Below, piece after piece: positions 43,081 through 52,572 of a stretch of 64,000 nt of DNA (its first letter is position 1; each line of letters begins with the position of its first letter). Source of the stretch: Leguminivora glycinivorella (Eukaryota > Arthropoda > Insecta > Lepidoptera > Tortricidae). The stretch is taken from positions 25,084,110 through 25,148,109 of the forward strand of contig NC_062974.1 in NCBI RefSeq assembly GCF_023078275.1, given 5' to 3'. Position numbers and translations under genes: made by a program. Under the pieces are notes generated by a model. That model worked only from the letters and a program-made list of their open reading frames with translations, had not been told where the DNA came from and did not search any database.

Positions 43081-44481
43081 TGTTAGCGACGCGTCGAAAT
43101 ATATGTAAAATAGCATAAGAATTCGATTAAGACTGTATTCGTAATAAAGATTATTTCGTAGGTAGGAAACGGGTAGAACTGCGTTAGTTAAGTTAATTTT
43201 GTCAATTCCGATTATTAAGTATGATAATAAGACTCATATGTGATGTATTCGATAGCAGGCAATTCCCATATTCCTTCCTTCCCAAGTCGCGGAAACCGAG
43301 TCCAAAGTTCAATCTAAACTCAGACTGTCCATTGGACTACGATTAATAGCCAATAAGCACTAACGTGAGAGGCTTAGAGCGAGAAAACCGAACTCTCCTC
43401 TGATTGGCTAAAAATATTTCCTTAAAGTTCCGAAATCATTTTCCTTTCACCCGAAAATTGCCTTAGGATTACTCGAATCCAAGCCAATAACTCGATAACT
43501 ATAAGACATACGAAGATGTAAATAGTTTTAAAACGTAGCTGGGAACTTACGTAACACGATAACCTACATTTCCACAGTAATATTCCGTTATCGATAACAA
43601 TGGAGCTCAAGGCGAGCCGCGAAACCAGTCTATTGTATGGCCCGGACGGCTAATCACCTCTTCTATTGTGTAAAAACGTAAACAAACGCAGGTGCATTCC
43701 ACTCGAGGTGAATGACCCTAGTGTCAGGTGCATTGTTACGTAATTTCGAAGCGATAGCCTAATTAGTTTATAAGTAATTAGGATTTGAACGAAAAATGAT
43801 AGCGTTAAATTCACGTAATCGAGCGCCGTAACGCGTTCGACCAATCACGACGCGCCATCCGTCGCCTATCGGGCGCAATTATTTACCTCTCTATCGCACG
43901 GAGCCTCGCGCTCAGCCGAGTCGTGATTGGGCGAATAAATTGAAATGTTTCTTTCCGTGAAGCGTAGGCGCATTCTGAAAAGGGGTATAAAAGGAACGAT
44001 CGCTCGGTATGGGACATTCGAATTCGACCGGAACAAGAAGAACCAGCAGCCTCCAAGGAAAACCAGCAGCCAGCAGCCTACTACAAGCAGCCTACAGCCA
44101 GCAGCCAGCAGCCTACAGCCAGCAGCTAGCAGCCTACAGCCAGCAGCCAGCCACCCTCCACGACGGGTAGCGGCAGCCGCAGAAAACGACAGCATCGCGA
44201 CGTATCGTCCGTACCGAGCGTTTCGTTAGGATATTAGCTTAGGAGTATTTTTATAACCGCGTTAAAATTAGAGTCGTTGATTATTGTAAATATAAACCAT
44301 TTGATTTGATTCGTTTTTTAGTTAGTGTATTCCAAAATCATAATCGGTACGGTTGATTGCTGAGGACGACATCGAAGCTCAAGGTACAGGCCCGGGACGA
44401 AAGAGTGAGTCGCACGAGCTCCAGCACATTCTCTCCACTTCGAGCCGTCGATAGGAAGCTTTGCGGACGCGGTCTGCAACA
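43081..44481 (+). repeat. BEL/Pao 5' LTR
   Basis: 1401 bp. Contains a TATA box (43986-43993) and, just after it, a CAGCAGCC/TACAGC-rich tract (44043-44155) that is open in frames on both strands. Identical to 50607-52007 as far as I can see. Confidence 0.96.
43986..43993 (+). promoter_or_regulatory. LTR promoter TATA box
   Basis: GGGGTATAAAAGGAACG, the only strong TATA in the LTR. Transcription would start about 25-35 bp downstream. The counterpart in the 3' LTR is at 51512. Confidence 0.7.
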
Positions 44482-44486
44482 GTTTC

Positions 44487-44504
44487 TGGTCCTTCGAGCC
44501 GGAT
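44487..44504 (+). promoter_or_regulatory. Primer-binding site, tRNA-Tyr type
   Basis: TGGTCCTTCGAGCCGGAT starts 5 bases after the LTR. It is complementary over 18 nt to the 3' end of insect tRNA-Tyr (as I recall it: ATCCGGCTCGAAGGA plus CCA). Confidence 0.8.
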
Positions 44505-44542
44505 CTTCGTGCGGACTACGGGTCTACAGCGACGTACCTGTC

Positions 44543-45154
44543 ATGAGCGACGACAGGATGGTAAGGACGAGGTCCAGGTCCAACCGAGCTGCGTCAGTGA
44601 CGAGCGAAGAGGAGAGGCAGCAACTACTCGACGAAGGCGCGTCGGCGGCCCGCGAACGAGAGGCCGCACGCGCAAGCGCTGAGAGGGCGATGGGCGCCGA
44701 CGCGGCGCGCCCTCCCTCACCTCCCTCCGGACCCGCTGGCGTAACGGAAGGGCTTAGCGTCGCCGGCGCGCAACCGATGGGCGCGGCGACAGCTAACAGC
44801 ACGCTCAGGTATGGATTAACCGTAGAGACACCGAGGTCACCGTCCTACGACACGACATTGCTATGGCGAAGGGATTTAGCCAAGCGGTTACGGCGTCGTT
44901 CCAGACCCACGCCGATCCCAGCTAGACATCCCAAGGCTGCCGTCATAGACAGAACTACCGAGAAACGAAAGTCGCTGCAGGAAACTACCAAGGAGGTAAA
45001 TAAACCAATTATTAGAGCTCAGTCCGTCAGATCACATGCGAGCAGTCGTCACTGTGATAGAAGCGCAGCTGTCTCAGGCGGAGCTCGAGGCCAGCGAACG
45101 GCTAGCGGAGATATCCCGGAGGGAGTTGCAGCTAGAAGCGGACATGGTACGTAA
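44543..45154 (+). CDS. gag: BEL/Pao Gag, N-terminal frame
   Basis: The ATG at 44543 opens a frame reading MSDDRMVRTRSRSNRAASVT, then an alanine/arginine/glutamate-rich coiled-coil-like part (about residues 28-50) and a proline-rich linker. The frame stays open to 45154, but the Gag core lies in a different frame, open from 45000. From 45036 on this frame reads arginine/glycine-rich sequence unlike Gag, so the useful part ends near residue 160. Either a single-base indel or a +1 ribosomal frameshift in 45000-45036 links it to the long frame; the sequence does not say which. Confidence 0.65.
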   Translation: MSDDRMVRTRSRSNRAASVTSEEERQQLLDEGASAAREREAARASAERAMGADAARPPSPPSGPAGVTEGLSVAGAQPMGAATANSTLRYGLTVETPRSPSYDTTLLWRRDLAKRLRRRSRPTPIPARHPKAAVIDRTTEKRKSLQETTKEVNKPIIRAQSVRSHASSRHCDRSAAVSGGARGQRTASGDIPEGVAARSGHGT

Positions 45155-48100
45155 ACGGCTAGACGCCAGAAAACTGCAGATCCGCGCTAATGCGGATAGC
45201 GCAGACGAGCACGAATCTGCTGGTAGCGTGCGGAATTCGAATCAAGATCGATTAGACGAATGGCTAGAGAACTCGCGAGACGCGACGTCAAAACCCATTT
45301 GTAAGAGGTTAACCGACGAACCTCTACCCAAGTACGAGACTCCGAGACGACCTGCGCAGGCGGAGCGGCATATTCGAGGCCTCTCACCGGACCGCCAGGT
45401 ATATCGGCGATCGATATCGCCACCGTCGGAGTCGCGTAGGCGATCGATATCGCCACCGGAGCGACGCAGGCGATCGACGACGCCGCCGGCGCGTCGCGAG
45501 CGATCGACGTCGCCACAGCTGGACGCGCGTACTCCGCACACGGCGCACACGCGCGCCACCGAAGGTACTGTAGCAGAGTCCATGCTGCACCTGTTCGAGA
45601 GGATGCAGATGGCGGCCCGTCCAGCCCCGAAGGATATATTCGAGCTGCCGCATTTCTACGGAGACGTCAGCGAGTGGAGAAGTTTCTACAATACCTACGC
45701 AGAGACATCGAAGCGGTATAAGTTTACTGACTACGAGAACGTGGCGCGGCTCAGGATGGCTTTACGCGGGGACGCAAAGACGTGTGTGTCTCACGTGTTA
45801 TCGACAGCCACCAGACCCGATATGATCGTGAGAATACTGAAAAAGCAGTTTGGACGCAGCGAGGTATTGTTAGACAAGGCGATTGACGACCTGCGAAAGT
45901 TGCCGCAGTTGGGGCCTACCGCGAACGACCTCAACACTTTCGCGATAAAAATAATGAACGTGGTATCTACAGTTATGGATATCGATCGAAGGCACTATGC
46001 CGATAACCCCATGCTCATCAGAGAGGTTACGGACAGGTTGTCGCCGCATCTTCGAAGCAGATGGTGCGACTACGCGAAGAAACATCGAGACAGCAAGGAC
46101 CCGGAGATTCTGCAGTTGGCGGATTTCCTCATGGAGGAGAGCGAACAGGAGATGTCCTTCTGTCACGCCCGCGCCGCCCCGAGGCGAGCGCAGGCGCCGT
46201 TATCAGTGCCGCACGCGCGCGCAGCCGGCGCTCGCGTGAAAATATCCGCAACGCACAACCCGCCGAGAGCTCCCACAGGACGTCAACACGAGGTGCAGAA
46301 AGTGACGTACGCGACACGTCAAGCCACAACATCCCGTTCGACGACGTGCCTGTTCTGCGGTGGCGGTCACCCGACGCCGGACTGCCGCAAGTTAGCCGCC
46401 CAATCCGTGGGCGCTAGATGGGAGTGGGCGAAATTAAATCGTATATGCTATCGCTGTATCGACGCGAAGCATATGAAAACACAATGCAAGGCCAAAGCGT
46501 GCGGCGTTGCAGGCTGTCCTCACGTACACCATCGACTGCTTCATGCGGACTCGCCGCAGGAAGTGCGTGAGGATACGGCTATGGTGCTAACACAAGAAAT
46601 CAGGTCAGTACCTACATCGTCAGCAGTGACGTCATCGGCCGAGCCAGCGGACACGACGGAGCCGCGAGCTGCGGACGACGAGAACGACGCCCGCGTGTAC
46701 GTGTCGTCAACACCGGACTACAGCGTGCTGCTAAAGGTACTACCCGTAACCGTATCAGGTCCAAAGGGAACGGCGCATATCTTCGCTTTCCTTGACGATG
46801 GATCCACCTTGTCAATGATCGACCAGGACGTCGCGGACGAGATCGGCGCGGTCGGTCAAGACGAGCCGCTATGCATAAGAGGTATTCAGCGGTTGAAACT
46901 TAGCTCAGTGACACAGACGGTCAAGGCTAAAGTAAGCCCCGCTCGTGGCGGCTTGACATACGATATATCCCTAAAAACGGTAGACGGACTAGGGATACGC
47001 TCGCAGTCATTAAATAAGAAGCGTCTATTGGAATACGAACATCTGGCGGACTTGGGCGACGAGTGCTACACGGGCATGGGCGTGCCGCAGATGTTAATAG
47101 GCGGAGACTTCAGTCATCTTATAAACCCGACAGAGGTGAGGCAGGGCGGCGAGGACGAGCCGTGCGCAGTTAAAACCTCGTTAGGATGGGTTTTCTTCGG
47201 GCGAATGCCGAGGTATGTACCAAATAACGAGCAGGTCGTGATGCACTGCCACAGTGACGACAGTGATCTCGTGGAGCAGGTCAAGAAACACTGGGCAGTC
47301 GAGGCGCTTGGCATAACGGCAAAGGACAACATTCGACCCGACGACCAGCGAGCGATCGATACATTCGAACGAACAGTAAAAAAGGTAGGACAGAGATACG
47401 AAGTCGGCCAACTATGGGCTGCCGACGACATAAAGCTGCCACCAAGTTTCAACATGGCGAAGGCGAGATTACGCAATCTAGAAGCCCGCATGTCGAGAGA
47501 TCCTGACTTCGCCAACGAGTATCAAGCACAGATACACAAGCTTCTGGAAAAGGGGTACGCAGAGCGCATCATGGAACCACCGCAGTCAGATCGGATGTGG
47601 CTTCTGCCCCATTTCAGTGTCTACAATTTAAATAAAGGAAAGTATCGCGCTGTATTCGATTGCGCCGCGAAAAGTCAGGGATGTGCATTGAACGATTTCA
47701 TCCTCGCGGGACCGGATTTACTACAGAGCCTGCTGGGGATACTACTTCGATTCCGTGAGTGGGAATTCGCCGTCACCGCGGACATACAGGAAATGTTCCT
47801 TCAAATACAGCTGCGAAGAGAGGATCGGCATAGTCAGCTCTTCATCTGGAGGGGATCGCGGCGTGACGTGACACCGTGGACGTACCAGCTAAACCGGGTA
47901 TGTTTCGGTAACATCTCTTCTCCTTTTCTCGCACACTCGGTGCGGAATAGGAATGCGACGGACAACAAGGATCGCTATCCGGACGCGGTCTACGATATCC
48001 ATAATAATCACTACATGGACGATTATGTGGCATCATATGAGACAGAACGGGAACTCATATCAACAGCGACACAGGTGAGACTAGCACACGCGGAGGCTAG

Positions 48101-50612
48101 CTTTCGGCTGCGCAGCTACGCTAGCAACAGCGAGTTGTTAATGCGAAACATCGATCCGGAGGAGCGAGCGACGGGACCTTCTCATCTCGGAGAAAAGCAA
48201 CAGACCGTCCTCGGAATGACGTGGGACCCAGAGACGGATACGCTGGGGTACAACACGAAAATGCTACGAGTGCCAGACGACGTGAAAAGGTACGAGCGAT
48301 CGCCCACTAAAAGGGAACTTTTGAGTGCCGTAATGTCAGTTTACGACCCATTAGGCCTCATAGCGCAGTATATGATAAGCGCTAAGATCATATTCCAACG
48401 TGTGTGGACAAAGGGCACGGACTGGGACGAGCGGCTGCCGGCGGAGGAAGCGGAGGACTTTTTCCGGTGGCTGAGGGCACTGAGCGACGTGTCCGCGCTG
48501 CGAATACCCCGACGATACGCCACGCCCACCGGTGCAGTTAGAAGAGAACTGCATATTTTCAGTGATGCATCGACCGAGGCCTACAGCGCGGCGGCCTATT
48601 GGCGAGTATCGAACGACGAGGAGGAAACGCAAGTGAGCTTAGCTATAGCGAAAAGCCGAGTTTGCCCGCTAAAGGTAATGACAGTTCCCAGGCTCGAATT
48701 AACCGCAGCAGTCGTCGGCGTGCGGCTGGCGGAGACAATTTTACGCGAGCAGCGTTATCCTGTGACAAAGGTGACGTATTGGACAGATTCCATAGTTGTT
48801 CTCGGATGGGTTCGCGATGACGCGCGAAACTATCGTCCGTACGTGTCACACCGACTTGCGGAGATCGCCGAGAAAACAGATAGAGACGCGTGGAGGTATG
48901 TACCAACCGCTCAGAACCCCGCAGATCGAGCGACGAGATGTCAACCAGCGCAGAGCGTGCGCATCGAGGACGAGTGGTACGAAGGACCGCGCTTTCTCTA
49001 TGGACCCGAGACATCATGGCCTAGTCACACATCGAATCGAACAGACGACCTGCCTGAGAGGAAGGCGAGGCCGTCAACCGAGACATCACTGGCGATCATC
49101 TCAGCGAAGCCAGACCCTTCGAGCGTACTGCCAGACGTGAGACGGTTTAGCAGTTACGACAGACTGTTGAACGCGACAGCGAACGTCTTGCTATTCATCG
49201 AGAAAATGAGAACGAAGAATAAAGCCTTGCAGCTACAAGTCAGACATTTGAGAAAGGCAGAACACATGTGGTTGCAATACAGTCAACGACGAAGCTTTCC
49301 CGAAGAGCTTCGAGCCTTAAGCCAGAATAGGCTCATCGATCGCAAATCGCGATTATACGACCTGGCACCCGAGCTAGGCGATGACGGCGTGTTACGCATG
49401 AAGACGAGGCTGGGCAGCGCTCCAGTATTGTACACCGCGCTACAACCGATAATACTGGATGGCCGCGAGCCGTTCACCCGTCTACTCATCCTGCGAGCTC
49501 ACCGACGATCAGCGCACATTCACAACGAAGCAGTAATCAACGAACTGCGACAAGAATATTGGATACTACATCTGCGGCCGACCGTGAAGTCTGTAGCTCG
49601 AAACTGCGCGCTATGCACACTACGACGAGCAACACCGAGAGCGCAGCCCTTAGGCGATCTCCCGCCCGAGCGACTACAGGCGTATCAACGTCCCTTCACT
49701 CACACCGCACAAGACTACATGGGACCGATGTTCGTCACGATCGGACGGCGCAGAGAAAAACGCTGGGTGTGTCTATACACGTGCCTAGTGACGCGCGCTA
49801 TTCACCTTGAAAGCGTGCACAGTCTTTCAACCGACAGCGCGCTACTATCACTACGAAGATTCGCCGCGAGAAGAGGATGGCCCAGGACGATGTACAGCGA
49901 TAACGCGACGTGCTTCAGGGCGGCGGCGACGGAACTACGTGAGGCGTACCGGCAATGGCTGCCTGTACTGCAAACTTACGCCACTCAGAACCGAATGGAG
50001 TGGAAATTCATCCCACCTGGCAATCCTTCGGCCGGGGGCGCGTGGGAGCGAATGATAAGGACAGTTAAGATAGCGATGTCCTACACTTTCAACGAACGAG
50101 CACCGAAACCCGAAGTTTTCGAAACTCTACTCGCCGAGATAGAGAATATCGTCAACCGACGACCACTTACACATGTCAACGTCGATCCAGACTCCGAAGA
50201 AAGTTTGACTCCAGCACACTTTCTACTTCTTCATAACGCTAACTTACCGATGATTGGCGTTTACGACGAGAACGAGAAGAAGCAATGGAAGATGGCCCAA
50301 GCGCTTGCCGACCACTTTTGGCGGCGCTGGACCAAAGAGTACTTTCCTCTACTGGCACCGAGGAAGTCGTCCCACGACGGAGGGCGGCAACTTCAACCAG
50401 GCGATGTGGTCATCGTCGCTGAACCCAATGGTCCACGCAGCGTGTGGCCCCGAGGCGTCGTCGAGACTACCTACCCGGGACCCGATGGACGGGTCCGCTC
50501 CGCTGACATCAGAACGAGACACGGGACGCTACGCAGGCCCAGCTGCAGGCTGGCGGTCATCGCGTCGCAACCCATGCACCAGGAGTCTTCGACTGCGGGG
50601 ACAAAATGTTAG
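45036..50612 (+). CDS. pol: BEL/Pao Gag-Pol polyprotein (1858 codons open)
   Basis: The frame is free of stops from 45000; the first ATG is 45036. Domains by residue: charged coiled-coil 10-50; S-R-rich block 124-160 (RRSISPP, RRSTTPP repeats); DUF1759 Gag core from H206 (HFYGDVSEWRSFYNTY); zinc knuckles from C438 (C-x2-C-x3-H-x4-C, then C-x2-C-x4-H-x4-C); protease D587 in LDDGSTLSMID; reverse transcriptase from about 870 with Y-M-D-D at 993-996; RNase H D1177 in FSDAS; integrase H1489, C1524-x2-C1527, catalytic D1560, D1622, E1671; then DUF5641 (DHFWRRWTKEYFPLL). All catalytic residues are present. It copies element RNA and inserts the cDNA. The C-terminus overlaps the 3' LTR by 6 bp. Codon usage is GC-rich compared with the AT-rich flanks. 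Confidence 0.95.
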   Translation: MRAVVTVIEAQLSQAELEASERLAEISRRELQLEADMVRKRLDARKLQIRANADSADEHESAGSVRNSNQDRLDEWLENSRDATSKPICKRLTDEPLPKYETPRRPAQAERHIRGLSPDRQVYRRSISPPSESRRRSISPPERRRRSTTPPARRERSTSPQLDARTPHTAHTRATEGTVAESMLHLFERMQMAARPAPKDIFELPHFYGDVSEWRSFYNTYAETSKRYKFTDYENVARLRMALRGDAKTCVSHVLSTATRPDMIVRILKKQFGRSEVLLDKAIDDLRKLPQLGPTANDLNTFAIKIMNVVSTVMDIDRRHYADNPMLIREVTDRLSPHLRSRWCDYAKKHRDSKDPEILQLADFLMEESEQEMSFCHARAAPRRAQAPLSVPHARAAGARVKISATHNPPRAPTGRQHEVQKVTYATRQATTSRSTTCLFCGGGHPTPDCRKLAAQSVGARWEWAKLNRICYRCIDAKHMKTQCKAKACGVAGCPHVHHRLLHADSPQEVREDTAMVLTQEIRSVPTSSAVTSSAEPADTTEPRAADDENDARVYVSSTPDYSVLLKVLPVTVSGPKGTAHIFAFLDDGSTLSMIDQDVADEIGAVGQDEPLCIRGIQRLKLSSVTQTVKAKVSPARGGLTYDISLKTVDGLGIRSQSLNKKRLLEYEHLADLGDECYTGMGVPQMLIGGDFSHLINPTEVRQGGEDEPCAVKTSLGWVFFGRMPRYVPNNEQVVMHCHSDDSDLVEQVKKHWAVEALGITAKDNIRPDDQRAIDTFERTVKKVGQRYEVGQLWAADDIKLPPSFNMAKARLRNLEARMSRDPDFANEYQAQIHKLLEKGYAERIMEPPQSDRMWLLPHFSVYNLNKGKYRAVFDCAAKSQGCALNDFILAGPDLLQSLLGILLRFREWEFAVTADIQEMFLQIQLRREDRHSQLFIWRGSRRDVTPWTYQLNRVCFGNISSPFLAHSVRNRNATDNKDRYPDAVYDIHNNHYMDDYVASYETERELISTATQVRLAHAEASFRLRSYASNSELLMRNIDPEERATGPSHLGEKQQTVLGMTWDPETDTLGYNTKMLRVPDDVKRYERSPTKRELLSAVMSVYDPLGLIAQYMISAKIIFQRVWTKGTDWDERLPAEEAEDFFRWLRALSDVSALRIPRRYATPTGAVRRELHIFSDASTEAYSAAAYWRVSNDEEETQVSLAIAKSRVCPLKVMTVPRLELTAAVVGVRLAETILREQRYPVTKVTYWTDSIVVLGWVRDDARNYRPYVSHRLAEIAEKTDRDAWRYVPTAQNPADRATRCQPAQSVRIEDEWYEGPRFLYGPETSWPSHTSNRTDDLPERKARPSTETSLAIISAKPDPSSVLPDVRRFSSYDRLLNATANVLLFIEKMRTKNKALQLQVRHLRKAEHMWLQYSQRRSFPEELRALSQNRLIDRKSRLYDLAPELGDDGVLRMKTRLGSAPVLYTALQPIILDGREPFTRLLILRAHRRSAHIHNEAVINELRQEYWILHLRPTVKSVARNCALCTLRRATPRAQPLGDLPPERLQAYQRPFTHTAQDYMGPMFVTIGRRREKRWVCLYTCLVTRAIHLESVHSLSTDSALLSLRRFAARRGWPRTMYSDNATCFRAAATELREAYRQWLPVLQTYATQNRMEWKFIPPGNPSAGGAWERMIRTVKIAMSYTFNERAPKPEVFETLLAEIENIVNRRPLTHVNVDPDSEESLTPAHFLLLHNANLPMIGVYDENEKKQWKMAQALADHFWRRWTKEYFPLLAPRKSSHDGGRQLQPGDVVIVAEPNGPRSVWPRGVVETTYPGPDGRVRSADIRTRHGTLRRPSCRLAVIASQPMHQESSTAGTKC
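50595..50606 (+). promoter_or_regulatory. Polypurine-like tract before BEL 3' LTR
   Basis: GCGGGGACAAAA directly before TGTTAGCG of the LTR. Confidence 0.65.
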
Positions 50613-52007
50613 CGACGCGTCGAAATATATGTAAAATAGCATAAGAATTCGATTAAGACTGTATTCGTAATAAAGATTATTTCGTAGGTAGGAAACGGGT
50701 AGAACTGCGTTAGTTAAGTTAATTTTGTCAATTCCGATTATTAAGTATGATAATAAGACTCATATGTGATGTATTCGATAGCAGGCAATTCCCATATTCC
50801 TTCCTTCCCAAGTCGCGGAAACCGAGTCCAAAGTTCAATCTAAACTCAGACTGTCCATTGGACTACGATTAATAGCCAATAAGCACTAACGTGAGAGGCT
50901 TAGAGCGAGAAAACCGAACTCTCCTCTGATTGGCTAAAAATATTTCCTTAAAGTTCCGAAATCATTTTCCTTTCACCCGAAAATTGCCTTAGGATTACTC
51001 GAATCCAAGCCAATAACTCGATAACTATAAGACATACGAAGATGTAAATAGTTTTAAAACGTAGCTGGGAACTTACGTAACACGATAACCTACATTTCCA
51101 CAGTAATATTCCGTTATCGATAACAATGGAGCTCAAGGCGAGCCGCGAAACCAGTCTATTGTATGGCCCGGACGGCTAATCACCTCTTCTATTGTGTAAA
51201 AACGTAAACAAACGCAGGTGCATTCCACTCGAGGTGAATGACCCTAGTGTCAGGTGCATTGTTACGTAATTTCGAAGCGATAGCCTAATTAGTTTATAAG
51301 TAATTAGGATTTGAACGAAAAATGATAGCGTTAAATTCACGTAATCGAGCGCCGTAACGCGTTCGACCAATCACGACGCGCCATCCGTCGCCTATCGGGC
51401 GCAATTATTTACCTCTCTATCGCACGGAGCCTCGCGCTCAGCCGAGTCGTGATTGGGCGAATAAATTGAAATGTTTCTTTCCGTGAAGCGTAGGCGCATT
51501 CTGAAAAGGGGTATAAAAGGAACGATCGCTCGGTATGGGACATTCGAATTCGACCGGAACAAGAAGAACCAGCAGCCTCCAAGGAAAACCAGCAGCCAGC
51601 AGCCTACTACAAGCAGCCTACAGCCAGCAGCCAGCAGCCTACAGCCAGCAGCTAGCAGCCTACAGCCAGCAGCCAGCCACCCTCCACGACGGGTAGCGGC
51701 AGCCGCAGAAAACGACAGCATCGCGACGTATCGTCCGTACCGAGCGTTTCGTTAGGATATTAGCTTAGGAGTATTTTTATAACCGCGTTAAAATTAGAGT
51801 CGTTGATTATTGTAAATATAAACCATTTGATTTGATTCGTTTTTTAGTTAGTGTATTCCAAAATCATAATCGGTACGGTTGATTGCTGAGGACGACATCG
51901 AAGCTCAAGGTACAGGCCCGGGACGAAAGAGTGAGTCGCACGAGCTCCAGCACATTCTCTCCACTTCGAGCCGTCGATAGGAAGCTTTGCGGACGCGGTC
52001 TGCAACA
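50607..52007 (+). repeat. BEL/Pao 3' LTR
   Basis: Same length and sequence as 43081-44481. Followed by CTTAT and the rest of the Foldback arm. Confidence 0.96.
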
Positions 52008-52572
52008 CTTATATTTTTAGAAAGAGCATGAATAGACGCGAAAATTTTATAATAACATCAATTGCGGTAAAGTTATTGTTTATTGAGTTAGACGCATTTT
52101 TTACTAGTACTTGTGCAATTCATGCGCGATAAAAAAACATATATTTTCAAATATTTCCTAAACGGTTACTTTTATGAGCATAGTTATTGGAAAACAATTA
52201 AAGTAGGTTTAATAAGCTTTCAAATGACACATCGCACGAACAGATTGGTGCCATAGGACTCGAGATGTGAATAAATATCTATGATGGTCGGTCGTCATCT
52301 TTCCCCCTTTTTCTCGACCCGTCCCCCCTCCTTAAACTAAAACAGGTCGATTCGTAATCTGGAGAGAACGAGGAACATATCCATACCTGTTTTAGGTATT
52401 TAGAAGAGATGTCGACGAAAATCGTGAAGGAGACGACTTGTGGCCAAATTGGCTCTAGACTAATTCGTGGTATGACAAGCGGTTTCTTTCGGAATTGGTG
52501 TATTACAACGACCATATGAATCGTCCATTTAGATAATGATCTATAGTCATTCGGCATGCATAGTCCACAGAT

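Larger units (their letters stand above)
43081..52007 (+). mobile_element. BEL/Pao LTR retrotransposon, 8,927 bp, very recent
   Basis: Direct LTRs of 1401 bp (43081-44481 and 50607-52007) start TGTT and end AACA. The target duplication is CTTAT at 43076-43080 and 52008-52012. The LTR offset is 7526 at both ends, and I saw no substitution on reading both copies, so insertion was recent. The interior has a tRNA-Tyr-type primer site, a Gag N-terminal frame (44543-45154), a long Gag-Pol frame (45036-50612) and a purine-rich site before the 3' LTR. Domain order (Gag with DUF1759, zinc knuckles, protease, reverse transcriptase, RNase H, integrase, C-terminal DUF5641) is that of BEL/Pao. There is no env. 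Confidence 0.96.
39920..52446. mobile_element. Foldback-like element with long inverted arms, split by the BEL insertion
   Basis: The left arm (about 39920-41815) is the inverted counterpart of 41830-43080 plus 52008-52446. Outer anchors: GTCGACATCTCTTCTAAATA at 39961 and its complement ending at 52416; CCATCATAGATATTTATTCA near 40083 and its complement near 52284. Both arms consist of subrepeats of about 360-372 bp. In the right arm GATACCTCTCACA-like marks lie at 42187, 42559 and 42926, and the next is at 52225, which is 367 bp on once the BEL is removed. Without the BEL the element is about 3.6 kb. No transposase frame is present. Exact termini and target duplication were not found. Confidence 0.85.

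Noticed and set aside
43866..44229. Overlapping frames in both LTRs (and 51392-51755) as genes
   Set aside because: They are translations of the CAGC-rich LTR tract on opposite strands, duplicated only because LTRs are duplicated.
45187..50634. Many frames of 60-133 codons on both strands inside the BEL element
   Set aside because: Shadows of the GC-rich Gag-Pol frame; none has its own motif.
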